A stretch of DNA of 64,000 bases from an uncultured Eubacteriales bacterium (lineage in GTDB: Bacteria; Bacillota; Clostridia; Oscillospirales; Oscillospiraceae). The notes under the pieces are model-generated. The model ran no database searches, was not told the origin of the DNA, and worked only from the letters and a program-made list of their open reading frames with translations. A program made the position numbers and the translations under genes. The stretch is taken from NCBI GenBank assembly GCA_959602365.1, contig CAUGSS010000001.1:62001-126000 (forward strand). Reading direction: 5' to 3'. Positions 8,394-17,038 of this stretch are shown here, piece by piece. Numbering within the stretch: position 1 is the first letter of the stretch; each line of letters starts with the position of its first letter.

Positions 8394-10184
8394 TCAAGAT
8401 GGCTTTTTCGCGGCCGCGGCAGCCGCTTTCCGTTCACGCCGGTCCTTTTCCAGTTTTGCGCACATTTGATAGTAGCCCAGTGCGAAGTAGGCCTGCTGTT
8501 CCGGCAGCAGTACGGTCGGGATTTCCGCCCCGATGGCACAGGCCACCTGGTCGCGCAGGCAGGTAAAATAATGCCTCAGCCCCTCCAGTTTGCTGACGTG
8601 GTAGTTGGACACACGGGACAGCTGCCCCAGAACCATGGCGGGGGTTTGGATTGCAGAGGCGTAATACCGGTCGATGAGGCTGCTGTTCACGTCGGGCATG
8701 GCGCAGTTCTGAATGGCCCCGTACACGGCAACCAGCGCGCCGCAGTGATAGGCGGAATCCGGATGTTTTTCATTGTACTCCACAGAAAGTTCCTCCTTTT
8801 GGTATTTGCCGCGTTCTCTGCGGCATAGCCATGCCTTAAGCCATTGACAGGCCTGAGGGTCCGGCGTTTTCACCCCCCGCTCCTCTTCTTCCGGGGTGAA
8901 CATTTGCGAGCGGATGTAAGACAGGGCCCGGCAGGCCACGGCGTTGGGGAGCTGCGCGCCGGTTATGACGGCGTTGACGATAGCGGGGGTGAGCCCGGCC
9001 AGTTCCTTGGCCATGCGGTCAAAAATGTTGCGGTCTGAGCTTTGGCGGGAGATCAGGCGGATCAGCCTGGCCCGGAATTTGACGGGCCTGATGCAGCCGG
9101 TGCCTGCGCTGTTGGTCAGGGCCAGGTCCTCCTGCCACTGTTTCAGGTGTTCTGTCAGCAACTGGTAGTTTCCCTGTCGATAGGCGCGCACCATAACCCG
9201 GCCGTTTACGCCGCTGAGCAGCAGAATATAATACATATTTGGAAGCGTATGGACCGTATGGCCCGTTTTGACGCTGTCGATCAATGCGGTCGCCTCGCGC
9301 CGGGCTTGGCAGCGGTCGAGATCTGCGGGGGGCGCCGTCTCGCCTTCGGCATCTTCTTCGTCGGGGATTGCTGCGCCAAAGGCCTGGTAGATGACGTCTT
9401 GGGGCGTTTCAACGGGCCGGTCGTACCAATGGACAAACTTCATTCCCGCCAAAACAGGCGCGTCTGTCAGCAGTTCATCCAGCGCCGCTTTTACACCGGC
9501 AAAGGCGTTCTCAGATACCGGCGCATTGGCCGCCTGCTTCAGGCCGTAGGAGCAGAAAGCGTCCTTATCAAAGCAGATCAGCGCATCCCCTCTGGCGTGA
9601 CCGCCGACGGAGGACAGGCCTGAGATGGGCGGCACGGTTGTCATGGGGACGGTGAGTTGTCCGGTGATCATGCAGGGGGCTTTGGCGCCGCTGGGGCGAA
9701 AGGGCTGGCGGAACTGCTCCCACCAGCTGAGTATCGCCGGCAGTTCCAGCACAGACTGCCCATCCACCATGAAGCTGATTACCTTTGCCCCGTCCAGTTT
9801 CAGCTTGTCCAGCTCTGCGGAGACGGCGGCGGCGGTTTCTTTGTCCTCCATGGCGTTGAGACAGAGTTCCAGCGCAGGTTCCGCCCGGGCCGCGTCGGCC
9901 AGGGCGCTGCGGAAATAGGATGCCTTGGCCGCATATTTATCCCGCTGCTTTTCGTCGGCGGGGAAGAGGATGCAGCGCTTTTCCGCCAGCACGTTGCATT
10001 TGTCTCCGCTGTTGGCCATGCTTCCGATGTCGGGGCAGGGAACCTTTTCGGCGCTCCCCGGCATGATCCCGAGGAACCTTCCGTCTTTGGCAAGGGAGAC
10101 ATAGGCGCGGACATTCTTTTTGACATAGCCGGCCGGAAGCGTCAGCTGTTCCTGGACGGCGTAGTCGTACAGAGCTCTCAGCAT
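8394..10184 (-). CDS. cas8c: Cas8c (Csd1) large Cascade subunit
   Basis: 596 residues, the normal size of Csd1. It opens MLRALYDYAVQEQLTLPAGY and contains the family pattern FLGIMPG near residue 40, GDKCNVLAEK near 60, and a long helical C-terminus. Cas8c recognises the PAM and recruits Cas3. It overlaps the cas5c stop by 7 bp, and cas7 starts 14 bp after its stop, which indicates translational coupling. In many type I-C systems an internal start also yields Cas11c from this gene; I did not resolve such a start. Confidence 0.96.
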   Translation of the reverse strand: MLRALYDYAVQEQLTLPAGYVKKNVRAYVSLAKDGRFLGIMPGSAEKVPCPDIGSMANSGDKCNVLAEKRCILFPADEKQRDKYAAKASYFRSALADAARAEPALELCLNAMEDKETAAAVSAELDKLKLDGAKVISFMVDGQSVLELPAILSWWEQFRQPFRPSGAKAPCMITGQLTVPMTTVPPISGLSSVGGHARGDALICFDKDAFCSYGLKQAANAPVSENAFAGVKAALDELLTDAPVLAGMKFVHWYDRPVETPQDVIYQAFGAAIPDEEDAEGETAPPADLDRCQARREATALIDSVKTGHTVHTLPNMYYILLLSGVNGRVMVRAYRQGNYQLLTEHLKQWQEDLALTNSAGTGCIRPVKFRARLIRLISRQSSDRNIFDRMAKELAGLTPAIVNAVITGAQLPNAVACRALSYIRSQMFTPEEEERGVKTPDPQACQWLKAWLCRRERGKYQKEELSVEYNEKHPDSAYHCGALVAVYGAIQNCAMPDVNSSLIDRYYASAIQTPAMVLGQLSRVSNYHVSKLEGLRHYFTCLRDQVACAIGAEIPTVLLPEQQAYFALGYYQMCAKLEKDRRERKAAAAAAKKPS

Positions 10185-10837
10185 AAAACGTCTCCTTTCA
10201 GCACCTCTGGGCTGTCATAGGGAGGCACATGGATGACACCCTGCTCCATGACACAGTGATACAGAGAGGGGCGGGGACGCGTCTTTTTCCGCACTTCATA
10301 GTCGTGCAGGTCAAATACGTCATAGAGCATCAATCCGAGATCCATATCCACCGGAATCGGTTTTTTGCCGTTCTCGCTGTCGCCCTCCTGAAAATAGGCC
10401 ACAAATTCCCTCAGTCCCAGAGATGGCTGCATAAAGGTCTTTCCGCCCCGGATGCGCCGCAGCGCCTGGGCGTACAGCTGCTCTGCGGTGCCGGTGAATT
10501 CCTTCCTGGGACAGATGCTGGCGGCAAAGCGGTAATAGACGTCCCGCAGAGCCACAGTCTGGCGCTGTGTGCGGTCCTCGTCGGTGAAGATGGGCTTGTC
10601 CCGCACCTTGGATTTGACCTCGTTCCTCTTGAAGCTGATATAGCGGATGGGGTTTAGTACCTCAATGCGGTTGACCTGCCAGTAGAACTCCCTCGGCTTC
10701 TGGAAAACACTGGATAATATTCCGCGAACCGCGGAGGGGGTGGGGACCGGGGCGGATTGCCGCTCCACTTTTGTGAAGGGCTGCGAGAAGCAGGCAAAAT
10801 CCCCCCAAACTTCCAATACAATCTCCAAAAGATTCAC
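10178..10837 (-). CDS. cas5c: Cas5c, pre-crRNA endonuclease and Cascade subunit
   Basis: 219 residues. The opening MNLLEIVLEVWGDFACFSQPFTKVER and the following PTPSAVRGILSSVFQKP are diagnostic for Cas5 of type I-C, where Cas5c replaces Cas6 and cuts the repeat hairpin. It has the first start codon after a strong promoter and a 5'-UTR hairpin and leads the cas5c-cas8c-cas7-cas4-cas1-cas2 operon. The Shine-Dalgarno is GGAGGTG. Confidence 0.96.
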   Translation of the reverse strand: MNLLEIVLEVWGDFACFSQPFTKVERQSAPVPTPSAVRGILSSVFQKPREFYWQVNRIEVLNPIRYISFKRNEVKSKVRDKPIFTDEDRTQRQTVALRDVYYRFAASICPRKEFTGTAEQLYAQALRRIRGGKTFMQPSLGLREFVAYFQEGDSENGKKPIPVDMDLGLMLYDVFDLHDYEVRKKTRPRPSLYHCVMEQGVIHVPPYDSPEVLKGDVLC

Positions 10838-10844
10838 CTCCGTC

Positions 10845-10877
10845 GTCTGGGCTCTGGCCTGGGCGGGATGCCCAGAC
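10845..10877 (-). promoter_or_regulatory. Hairpin in the cas5c 5' untranslated region
   Basis: GTCTGGGC at 10845-10852 pairs perfectly with GCCCAGAC at 10870-10877, directly upstream of the cas5c ribosome site. It may affect translation of the operon. Confidence 0.5.
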
Positions 10878-10907
10878 CAGAACTATAATCTATTTTTTTC
10901 AATACCT

Positions 10908-10966
10908 CAGCTGATTGAAAATCAGCTGTCAAATATATTATAGTTAAAAATAGACGGGGTTGTCAA
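10908..10966 (-). promoter_or_regulatory. cas5c operon promoter with an inverted repeat over the start site
   Basis: On the minus strand, TTGACA (10961-10966), 18 bp, then the perfect TATAAT (10937-10942). Immediately downstream, covering the expected transcription start, is a perfect 9-bp inverted repeat (CAGCTGATT, 3-nt spacer, AATCAGCTG; 10908-10928). A strong promoter with a palindrome at +1 is a classical arrangement for repressor control. Cas3 upstream ends at 10981, so this promoter makes the interference/adaptation operon independent of cas3. Confidence 0.8.
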
Positions 10967-10980
10967 GCACAAATTCCAGT

Positions 10981-13200
10981 TTAAGCCAGGAAAAATTCGT
11001 CATCTATGCCAGGCGTAAAAAAGCGAAGCCCCAGATCCGGCTGATAGCATGTTTCATGCCCTGCGGCCAGGATATAGAAATCACTTTCGGCGGCGCTGGC
11101 TGTCCGGTTTCTGTGCCAGGGGATCTGCTCACAGTGCTGTCTGACCAGGTCCTCATTGTAACTGGATACGGTAATGGGCGCGGCCTTCCGGATCAGCGCG
11201 GCGGTGAGCCCCTCGCTTCTTGCCTGCTGACAAATCTGTTGGAACAGGTCTTTCTGATAGGGTACAATCACTTGAACCCCCTGCCTGCGGATGAGTTGAT
11301 ACTCCGATGCCACGGTTTCATAGTCTTCCGCCAGAATGGCTTTGGTCAGTTCAGCTCTGCCCTTGGTGGTATGAAACAGGCGCTGGTAATACTCTGCGAT
11401 GGTGTCTGGATTGTGGAGGTCCAAATCACCGGCGGCACACATGATTTTCACAATTTCCGCCCCTTTTTGATAGGACGCTCCCGGATAGATATTGCGCTTG
11501 TCTTCCGGGATAAAGACGACTACCTGGCCGCCGCCGGGGAAGATTCCGTTGCGATTGCACCGTCCGGCCGCTTGAATGATCGCCTCCAATGGAGCCAGGG
11601 CCCGATACATCACTTCAAAATCCAGATCTACGCCGGCTTCGATGCACTGCGTGGCCACCACCCGACAGGGGAGGCGGTTGGAGATCCGGGATTTTATCGT
11701 GTCAATGATCCGGCTTCTATGGGCCGGGCAGAGATCGGTGGTCAAAAAGAACAGGGAGTCAGATTCCGTCTCCCGGCAGTTTGCGCTCAGAGTCTCAAAC
11801 AGCTGGACAGCGTGCCGCCTCAGGTTTACAATGGCGCATACGCTCTCATGGCCCGCCATCTCTTGGGCGATCTCTTCCAGAGGCGTGGCGCGCGACAGAC
11901 GCCATTGTACCTGTGTGCGCCGAAGCGCAGCGTAGTACTGTCTGCCGTCCGGCAGGATCTCTCTGGGATGCCAGTGCTCCAGATCCGGAAGCGCGGCAAA
12001 ATCCGGCTGGGTAGCGGTGGAGAACACCATGGTGCATCCATAATCTCTGCACAGCGACGCCACCGACTGCATTGTGACAGCGGCGAGATCTGGGGGCAGG
12101 CTTTGCGCTTCGTCAAAGAGGATTACGCTCTGGGCAATGTTGTGGAGTTTCCGGCAATCTTTGGGACGGTCTGCAAACAGGCTCTCAAAAAAGCGGACTG
12201 AGGTGGTGATGATAAAAGGGGCATCCCATCGGGCGGCCAAATCCTGCTGCTCCTCGCTCAGCCTGCTTTGGCTGTGATCAGACAGGATATGGGGCGTCAG
12301 TTTGCTGTACTCGCTCAGACTCTGCTCGGTCAGCGTAAGAAACGGGAGAACCAAAATGACGCGCCGTTTGTTGTGCGCGGCGCAATGCCGCAGCGCAAAG
12401 TGCAGCAGAGAGAAGGTCTTTCCGACGCCTGTAGGCGCTGTCAGGGTGAAAACGCCGGGGGACATCTCTCCGGCGGCTCCGCACTGCCGGAAAACCTGAT
12501 CCCGCAGGCGGTTCAGCGCCTGGTTCGCGCTGGATTCCCGACGAAGATTTGCCATATGTTCATACAAGCGTTGGAGCAGCTCAGCGGCATTTAATGCTCC
12601 GCCGGTCTGGGGTGGGGTGTCGGCGGACACGGTATAATCCGCATCCACCAGGCAGGAGAAGAGCATGCGCAGGCGAAGCATCTTTTCGCCGGGGGAATCG
12701 TCCGGGGGCTGCTCCAGCTTTTTGAACGTGAAGTCGGGAAAGTCCTGTAAGAAAGCGCGCTCTGCCGCAGTGTAGTCCGCCGGGCCAAGGAGCGCGGATT
12801 GTTTTCCGGAACCACAGATGCCCCTTCCCGTTCCATTGAAAAGCTCTGACAGCTCCGGGCGCATGGAGGCGTAAGATCGCAGCGCGCTGTGATGGGCGGC
12901 GGTCACTGCGGCGACAGCCTCATAGGCCGGTCTCGGTCTCTTTTGGAGGATTTTCCCGTACAGGTAGACGGCCGCGCAAATGGCGTGATCTATGTTGCTT
13001 GCCGTTCCGTTGAGCACGTTCTGAAAAGACCTGCTGTACTTTCCAAAATCATGCAGCCATCCGGAGATCCAGGCAGTGAGCGGCATGTTAATTTCCGACC
13101 CAAAGGTTCGCGCAAGCTCGGCTGCCGCCTCGAGGTGCATTTTGTTGGTGGTCTGATGTCCGGATTTATCAGGGGATTTGGCATAATAAACCGTGCACAT
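10981..13200 (-). CDS. cas3: Cas3 HD nuclease-helicase
   Basis: 739 residues. The N-terminal HD nuclease shows WLHDFGKYS (His50-Asp51) and IDHAICAAVYL. The helicase part follows with Walker A (APTGVGKT, near residue 260), DEAQ in the motif ILFDEAQSLP, a STATQ motif III, and a C-terminal VVATQCIEAGVDLDF ... QAAGRCNRNG. Cas3 is recruited by Cascade to unwind and degrade target DNA. It is on the same strand as the other cas genes but is separated from cas5c by 143 bp holding a strong promoter. ATG is the start; upstream lies GGAGAGAGAC. Confidence 0.96.
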   Translation of the reverse strand: MCTVYYAKSPDKSGHQTTNKMHLEAAAELARTFGSEINMPLTAWISGWLHDFGKYSRSFQNVLNGTASNIDHAICAAVYLYGKILQKRPRPAYEAVAAVTAAHHSALRSYASMRPELSELFNGTGRGICGSGKQSALLGPADYTAAERAFLQDFPDFTFKKLEQPPDDSPGEKMLRLRMLFSCLVDADYTVSADTPPQTGGALNAAELLQRLYEHMANLRRESSANQALNRLRDQVFRQCGAAGEMSPGVFTLTAPTGVGKTFSLLHFALRHCAAHNKRRVILVLPFLTLTEQSLSEYSKLTPHILSDHSQSRLSEEQQDLAARWDAPFIITTSVRFFESLFADRPKDCRKLHNIAQSVILFDEAQSLPPDLAAVTMQSVASLCRDYGCTMVFSTATQPDFAALPDLEHWHPREILPDGRQYYAALRRTQVQWRLSRATPLEEIAQEMAGHESVCAIVNLRRHAVQLFETLSANCRETESDSLFFLTTDLCPAHRSRIIDTIKSRISNRLPCRVVATQCIEAGVDLDFEVMYRALAPLEAIIQAAGRCNRNGIFPGGGQVVVFIPEDKRNIYPGASYQKGAEIVKIMCAAGDLDLHNPDTIAEYYQRLFHTTKGRAELTKAILAEDYETVASEYQLIRRQGVQVIVPYQKDLFQQICQQARSEGLTAALIRKAAPITVSSYNEDLVRQHCEQIPWHRNRTASAAESDFYILAAGHETCYQPDLGLRFFTPGIDDEFFLA

Positions 13201-13276
13201 ATCCGTTGTCTCTCTCCTCCATTCCCTTAAAGCGAAGTGGCAAGGTTTCGGCTGTCTCCAGTTTGATTAGTAAAAA

Positions 13277-13299
13277 TTGACAGCTTTTCATTTGACAGC
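13277..13299. promoter_or_regulatory. TTGACAGC direct repeat in the cas3 upstream region
   Basis: Two copies of TTGACAGC (13277-13284 and 13292-13299, plus strand) lie about 80-100 bp before the cas3 start, 15 bp apart. TTGACAGCT also overlaps the palindrome at the cas5c promoter. The shared word could be a common regulator site; on the plus strand it also resembles a -35 box. Confidence 0.35.
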
Positions 13300-13391
13300 A
13301 TAACATGGATTGTCGAAAATTACAACAACGCTGCTGCCGCACCGTCAAAACTTTCTTGCCGCTCGGTTCATTCCAGCCGAGATAAAGAGAA

Positions 13392-13428
13392 ACAGCGCGC
13401 CTGGATGGTCTCCAAGCGCGCTGTTCGT
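13392..13428 (-). terminator. Terminator downstream of the oxidoreductase operon
   Basis: AACAGCGCGC pairs with GCGCGCTGTT around a 15-nt loop; short T runs follow on both strands. It lies between convergent ends of nothing else, so its job is probably to end the minus-strand oxidoreductase transcript before cas3's promoter region. Confidence 0.75.
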
Positions 13429-13503
13429 TTTTCAGTCAAATAGGGACATTTACATACGGGGGAGACAGAGAACGCTCCACCCCTGAGCGTGCGGCGGATG
13501 GCC

Positions 13504-14433
13504 TTATTTGCACTTGGCCAGCAGTGCCTCCCACTTCTCGTCCACATACTGCTGAGCGGCCTCGATGGTCCACTCGTTGCCGGGCTTGAAGCAGTGGCGG
13601 AACCGGCCCTGGAGCTTCATAAATTCCTCTACCGGCCGCTTCTTTTTGGGCATATAAGTCAGGTGGTACTCGCCGTTTTCCACCTCGTAGAGGGGCCAGA
13701 CGCAGGTCTCCACCGCCAGCCGGCAGATCTCCGGCAGCAGCTCGGCGGAGTACTGCCAGCCCCGGGGGCAAGGGCAGAGCACGTTGACAAAGGTGGGGCC
13801 TTCGGTGTAGATGGCCTTGTGGGCCTTTTCGTGGAAATCCTTGAAGTTGCCCAAAAAGGTGGTCTGGGCCACATAGGGGGAGCCGTGGGCCACCACGATC
13901 TGGGTCAGGTCTTTTTGATTCTGCTTTTTGCCCACGCTCTCCCTTCCGGCGGGAGTGGTGGTGGCGCTGGCAAACCGGGGGGTGGCGGAGGAGCGCTGGG
14001 TGCCGGTGTTCATATAGGCCTCGTTGTCGTAGCAGAAATAGGTGAAGTCGTGGCCCCGTTCCAGGGCGCCGGAGAGGGACTGGAAGCCGATGTCATAGGT
14101 GCCGCCGTCGCCGCCGATGGCCAGGATTTTGAAGTTGTCCTGGACTTTGCCCTTGCGTTTCAGCACCTTGCAGGCGCTCTCCACCCCGGCCGCCACCGCA
14201 GAGGTGTTCTCAAAGGCGGAGTGGATGTAGCTGTCCATCCAGGCGGTGTAGGGGTACTGGAAGGAGGAGACCTCCAGGCAGGAAGTGGCGTTGCAGACGA
14301 CGGCCTTGTCCTCCGGGTTCAAGGCACGCATCATGGCCCGGCAGGTGATGCCCGCGCCGCAGCCGGCGCACAGCCGGTGCCCGGCCTCAAAGCGCTCAGG
14401 CTTGCTCATTTGCTCTTTCAGATTGTAAGCCAT
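13504..14433 (-). CDS. 2-oxoacid:ferredoxin oxidoreductase, beta (TPP-binding) subunit
   Basis: 309 residues. It carries the cluster-binding LCAGCGAG near residue 21 and the thiamine-diphosphate motif GGDGGTYDIGFQSLSGALERG ending in NEAYMNTG. With the alpha, gamma and delta subunits encoded just upstream it forms a heterotetramer that oxidatively decarboxylates a 2-oxoacid to an acyl-CoA with reduction of ferredoxin, or the reverse. The alpha stop and the beta start are 1 bp apart. Pyruvate and branched-chain (VOR) enzymes cannot be separated by eye; the operon's T-box argues for a branched-chain substrate. Confidence 0.92.
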   Translation of the reverse strand: MAYNLKEQMSKPERFEAGHRLCAGCGAGITCRAMMRALNPEDKAVVCNATSCLEVSSFQYPYTAWMDSYIHSAFENTSAVAAGVESACKVLKRKGKVQDNFKILAIGGDGGTYDIGFQSLSGALERGHDFTYFCYDNEAYMNTGTQRSSATPRFASATTTPAGRESVGKKQNQKDLTQIVVAHGSPYVAQTTFLGNFKDFHEKAHKAIYTEGPTFVNVLCPCPRGWQYSAELLPEICRLAVETCVWPLYEVENGEYHLTYMPKKKRPVEEFMKLQGRFRHCFKPGNEWTIEAAQQYVDEKWEALLAKCK

Positions 14434-14434
14434 C

Positions 14435-15634
14435 TCACTGTACCTCCTCTCTCAGGTCCCGCTGGCCCATGTGGCTGTAGACCGGGCCGGTCTCTCCGGT
14501 TTTAACGATCTTTTCCAACCGGGCAAAGACCCGCTTGGCCTGGTCCGCGGTGAAATCCCGGCCGCCCAGGCCGTAGACGATGTCCACCATCTTGGGGCGC
14601 TGCGTCAGGTTGATGCAGGCAGAGGCGGTCTCGGCGAAGAGCGGGCCGCCGCAGCCGCTGAAACCCTCGCTCTTGTCCAGCACCGCTACGGCCTGGCAGT
14701 GCTCTAAAGCCGCGGCCAGTTCCTCCCCGGGAAAGGGGCGGAACACCCGGATTTTGACCAGACCCGCCTTGAAGCCGGCCCGGCGCAGCTCGTCCACGGC
14801 GGCCTTGGCGGTGCCGGCGGAGGAGCCCATCAGCACCAGGGCGATCTCGGCGTCCTCCATCCGGTATTCCTCGAAGAAGCCGTACTTGCGGCCGAAGGTG
14901 CGCTCAAAATCCGCCCCCACGTCCAAGATCGCCCGCTTGGCGTTTTTCATGGCCTCGGCCTGGGCCACCCGGGCCTCCATATAGTAGGGGGAGGTGCCGT
15001 AGGGGCCCACGGCCAGGGGATTGTCGTGTTTGAGCAGGTAGTTCTCCGGATGATATTCCCCCACAAAGGCGCGCACGTCCTCGTCGGACTCCAGCTCTAT
15101 ATTTTCCAGGGCGTGGGAGGTGATGAATCCGTCCTCACAGATCATGACGGGCAGCCGCACGTCGGCGGTCTCTGCGATGCGGTGGGCCTGGAGGTAGTTG
15201 TCATAGGCCTCCTGGTTGTTCTCGGCGTAGATCTGAATGAAGCCGGAATCCCGCACGGCCATGGAGTCGGAGTAGTCGTGGTTGATGTTGATGGGGCCGG
15301 TCAGTGCCCGGCAGGCCACGGCCAGCACAATGGGCAGCCGGGCGGAGGCGGCCACATAGAGCACCTCGTTCATATAGGCCAGTCCGGCGGAGGAAGTGGC
15401 GGTGATGGCCCGGCAGCCGGCGGCCTCAGCGCCGATGCAGGCGGACATGGAGGAGTGCTCGCTCTCTACGCAGATGAACTCGGTGTCCACCTTGCCGTCG
15501 GCCACATATTGGGCGAAGTACTGGGGGATCTCGGTGGAGGGGGTGATGGGGAACATGGCAAACACGTCGGGGTTGATCTGCCGCATGGCGGTGGCAATGG
15601 CCTCGTTGCCGCTGAGTCTGTCGCGAATGCTCAT
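14435..15634 (-). CDS. 2-oxoacid:ferredoxin oxidoreductase, alpha subunit
   Basis: 399 residues from the ATG at 15634 (MSIRDRLSGNEAIATAMRQINPDVFAMFPITPSTEI), where the family begins; a longer frame would overlap the ferredoxin gene. The N-terminus matches the pyrimidine-binding domain (FPITPSTEI), and the centre has ATSSAGLAYMNEVLY. It ends with the domain II region reading VRVFRPFPGEEL-like residues. It forms the catalytic dimer with the beta subunit. A separate-subunit layout (gamma-delta-alpha-beta) is typical of anaerobes. Confidence 0.92.
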   Translation of the reverse strand: MSIRDRLSGNEAIATAMRQINPDVFAMFPITPSTEIPQYFAQYVADGKVDTEFICVESEHSSMSACIGAEAAGCRAITATSSAGLAYMNEVLYVAASARLPIVLAVACRALTGPININHDYSDSMAVRDSGFIQIYAENNQEAYDNYLQAHRIAETADVRLPVMICEDGFITSHALENIELESDEDVRAFVGEYHPENYLLKHDNPLAVGPYGTSPYYMEARVAQAEAMKNAKRAILDVGADFERTFGRKYGFFEEYRMEDAEIALVLMGSSAGTAKAAVDELRRAGFKAGLVKIRVFRPFPGEELAAALEHCQAVAVLDKSEGFSGCGGPLFAETASACINLTQRPKMVDIVYGLGGRDFTADQAKRVFARLEKIVKTGETGPVYSHMGQRDLREEVQ

Positions 15635-15635
15635 T

Positions 15636-15938
15636 TCAGTGGACCTCCTTCCAGTCGATGGCGCCGAAGGGGCACACCTTGTAGCAGATGCCGCAGCCCT
15701 TGCAGTGGTCATAGTCAAAGTCGCCCCGCTTGCCGTCGGCCACGGGGATGGAGGAATCGGGACAGAAGGGGGTGCACAGCAGGCACTGCTTGCATTTGCT
15801 CTGCTCCCACAGCGGGATCATGGAGCGCCACTCGCCGGTCATGGTGAGCCGGGAGGTGCCCCCCTCGTAAATCTCGCAGCCCACCGTCAGCTCCTGCCAG
15901 GGGGTCTGTTCGTTGATTTCAGAGGCTCTCTTGCTCAT
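15636..15938 (-). CDS. 2-oxoacid:ferredoxin oxidoreductase, delta (ferredoxin-like) subunit
   Basis: 100 residues with two complete 4Fe-4S motifs, CKQCLLCTPFCP and CKGCGICYKVCP, in the C-terminal half. It conducts electrons from the catalytic subunits to soluble ferredoxin. It ends 1 bp before the alpha-subunit start. Confidence 0.93.
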   Translation of the reverse strand: MSKRASEINEQTPWQELTVGCEIYEGGTSRLTMTGEWRSMIPLWEQSKCKQCLLCTPFCPDSSIPVADGKRGDFDYDHCKGCGICYKVCPFGAIDWKEVH

Positions 15939-15940
15939 AT

Positions 15941-16516
15941 TTACTCCTTTACCTCCCTCATGGCCTCCGCCAGGCAGTCCAGATTGCCCTGGACCACCTG
16001 GGGCTTGTTGGCAAACTTGTGCCGGTAGGAGGACTCCATATCCCGCAGGAAGTCCTCCGGCTCCACACAGCGGCTCACCGCCACAATGGCGGCCAGCATG
16101 GGGGTGTTGGGAAAGTAGGCCCCCAGGTGCTTGTGGGAGATGGCTCCGGCGTCGATGGTGAACACCCGCCCGGGGTATCCCCGCAGCAGCGGCCGCAGCT
16201 GCTCGGCGGACTTGGCGGAGTTGATGACGATGGCCCCGTCGGGTTTCAGCCCGGCGGTGACATCCACCGATTCCAGCAGGGTCTCATCCACCACCACGAC
16301 GTAGTCCGGCTCATAGATGTTGGAGTGGATGGGGCAGCGCTGCTCGGAGATCCGGTTGTAGGCCGTGATGGGGGCGCCGGAGCGCTCCGGGCCGTACTCC
16401 GGAAAGGACTGGACATACTTGCCGGACAAAAAGGCGGCGTCCGCCAGCAGCAGGCTGGCGGTCTTGGCCCCCTGGCCGCCCCGCCCGTGCCAGCGGATTT
16501 CGGTCATGTTGTTCAT
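15941..16516 (-). CDS. 2-oxoacid:ferredoxin oxidoreductase, gamma subunit
   Basis: 191 residues from the ATG at 16516 (MNNMTEIRWHGRGGQGAKTAS). The motif WHGRGGQG is the hallmark of the gamma domain, followed by FPEYGPERSGAPI. The longer in-frame reading would run through the T-box and is rejected. It is the first gene of the operon and lies about 50 bp after the leader terminator. Confidence 0.93.
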   Translation of the reverse strand: MNNMTEIRWHGRGGQGAKTASLLLADAAFLSGKYVQSFPEYGPERSGAPITAYNRISEQRCPIHSNIYEPDYVVVVDETLLESVDVTAGLKPDGAIVINSAKSAEQLRPLLRGYPGRVFTIDAGAISHKHLGAYFPNTPMLAAIVAVSRCVEPEDFLRDMESSYRHKFANKPQVVQGNLDCLAEAMREVKE

Positions 16517-16564
16517 GTTCAAGCCTCTTTTCTTGTTGTTTTCGCCTGATCCGCGCTGCGGGTA

Positions 16565-16814
16565 TAAAAACAGCCCGTCCTCGTAAAAGGACGGGCGCTG
16601 AAAGCACACGCTGTACCACCTGTTACTACATACCAACATACGCGTTTCCTGTAACGGGGAAAGGCCGGTACGGCTTACTGCGGCATTGGGTTCAGCCGAC
16701 TGCTCGGGAGGGATGTTCACCGCTTCGCCTACTTGCGCCGGGCTTCCACCGTCCCCGGTTCGCTGTGCCGTTGGGCCTGAAGGGCTACTGTCTCCGTCAA
16801 TGCATTTATCAGAT
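16565..16814 (-). ncRNA. T-box leader of the oxidoreductase operon, specifier read as AUC (Ile)
   Basis: Minus-strand features in order: the GGTGGAAGCC element of stem I, GTGAAC followed by ATC and then CCCTCCCGAGC, CGGCTGAACC, GCAGTAAGCC, CCCCGTTACAG, the T-box sequence AGGTGGTACAGCG at 16609-16621, and a terminator (CCCGTCC/GGACGGG, 16574-16595) with a T5 run at 16566-16570. T-boxes read uncharged tRNA and switch off termination. I align GAA-x-specifier with the well-known glyQS leader, where the distance from GAA to GAGC is the same (17 nt). This gives AUC at 16712-16714, isoleucine. If the register is one base off, the codon would be CAU; AUC fits the family preference for a final C. Confidence 0.85.
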
Positions 16815-16820
16815 ATATTA

Positions 16821-16849
16821 AAGTTATACCCTCTTCGTGTCCTTGTCAA
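16821..16849 (-). promoter_or_regulatory. Promoter of the T-box and oxidoreductase operon
   Basis: Minus strand: TTGACA (16844-16849), 17 bp, TAACTT (16821-16826). Transcription would begin near 16814, at the start of the T-box. Confidence 0.7.
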
Positions 16850-16970
16850 GAGGATTTTTGTCTGTTGAGGCTGGAAAAACGGTATTTTGGTTTAACGCAC
16901 AAAAGTGGGGGAGCTGTGAGGACGAAAATATCGCACCACCACCAAAAAGCGGAAAAGCGGAAGGGTTTTC

Positions 16971-17000
16971 TTGACATTGTCCCCGGGTTGGAATTATCAT
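16971..17000 (+). promoter_or_regulatory. proC promoter
   Basis: TTGACA (16971-16976), 18 bp, TATCAT (16995-17000), about 40 bp before the proC start. The upstream gap from 16850 holds nothing else I recognise. Confidence 0.7.
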
Positions 17001-17038
17001 TACTCTATAGAATTGTTTTCTTTTAAGGGGGAATTTTC

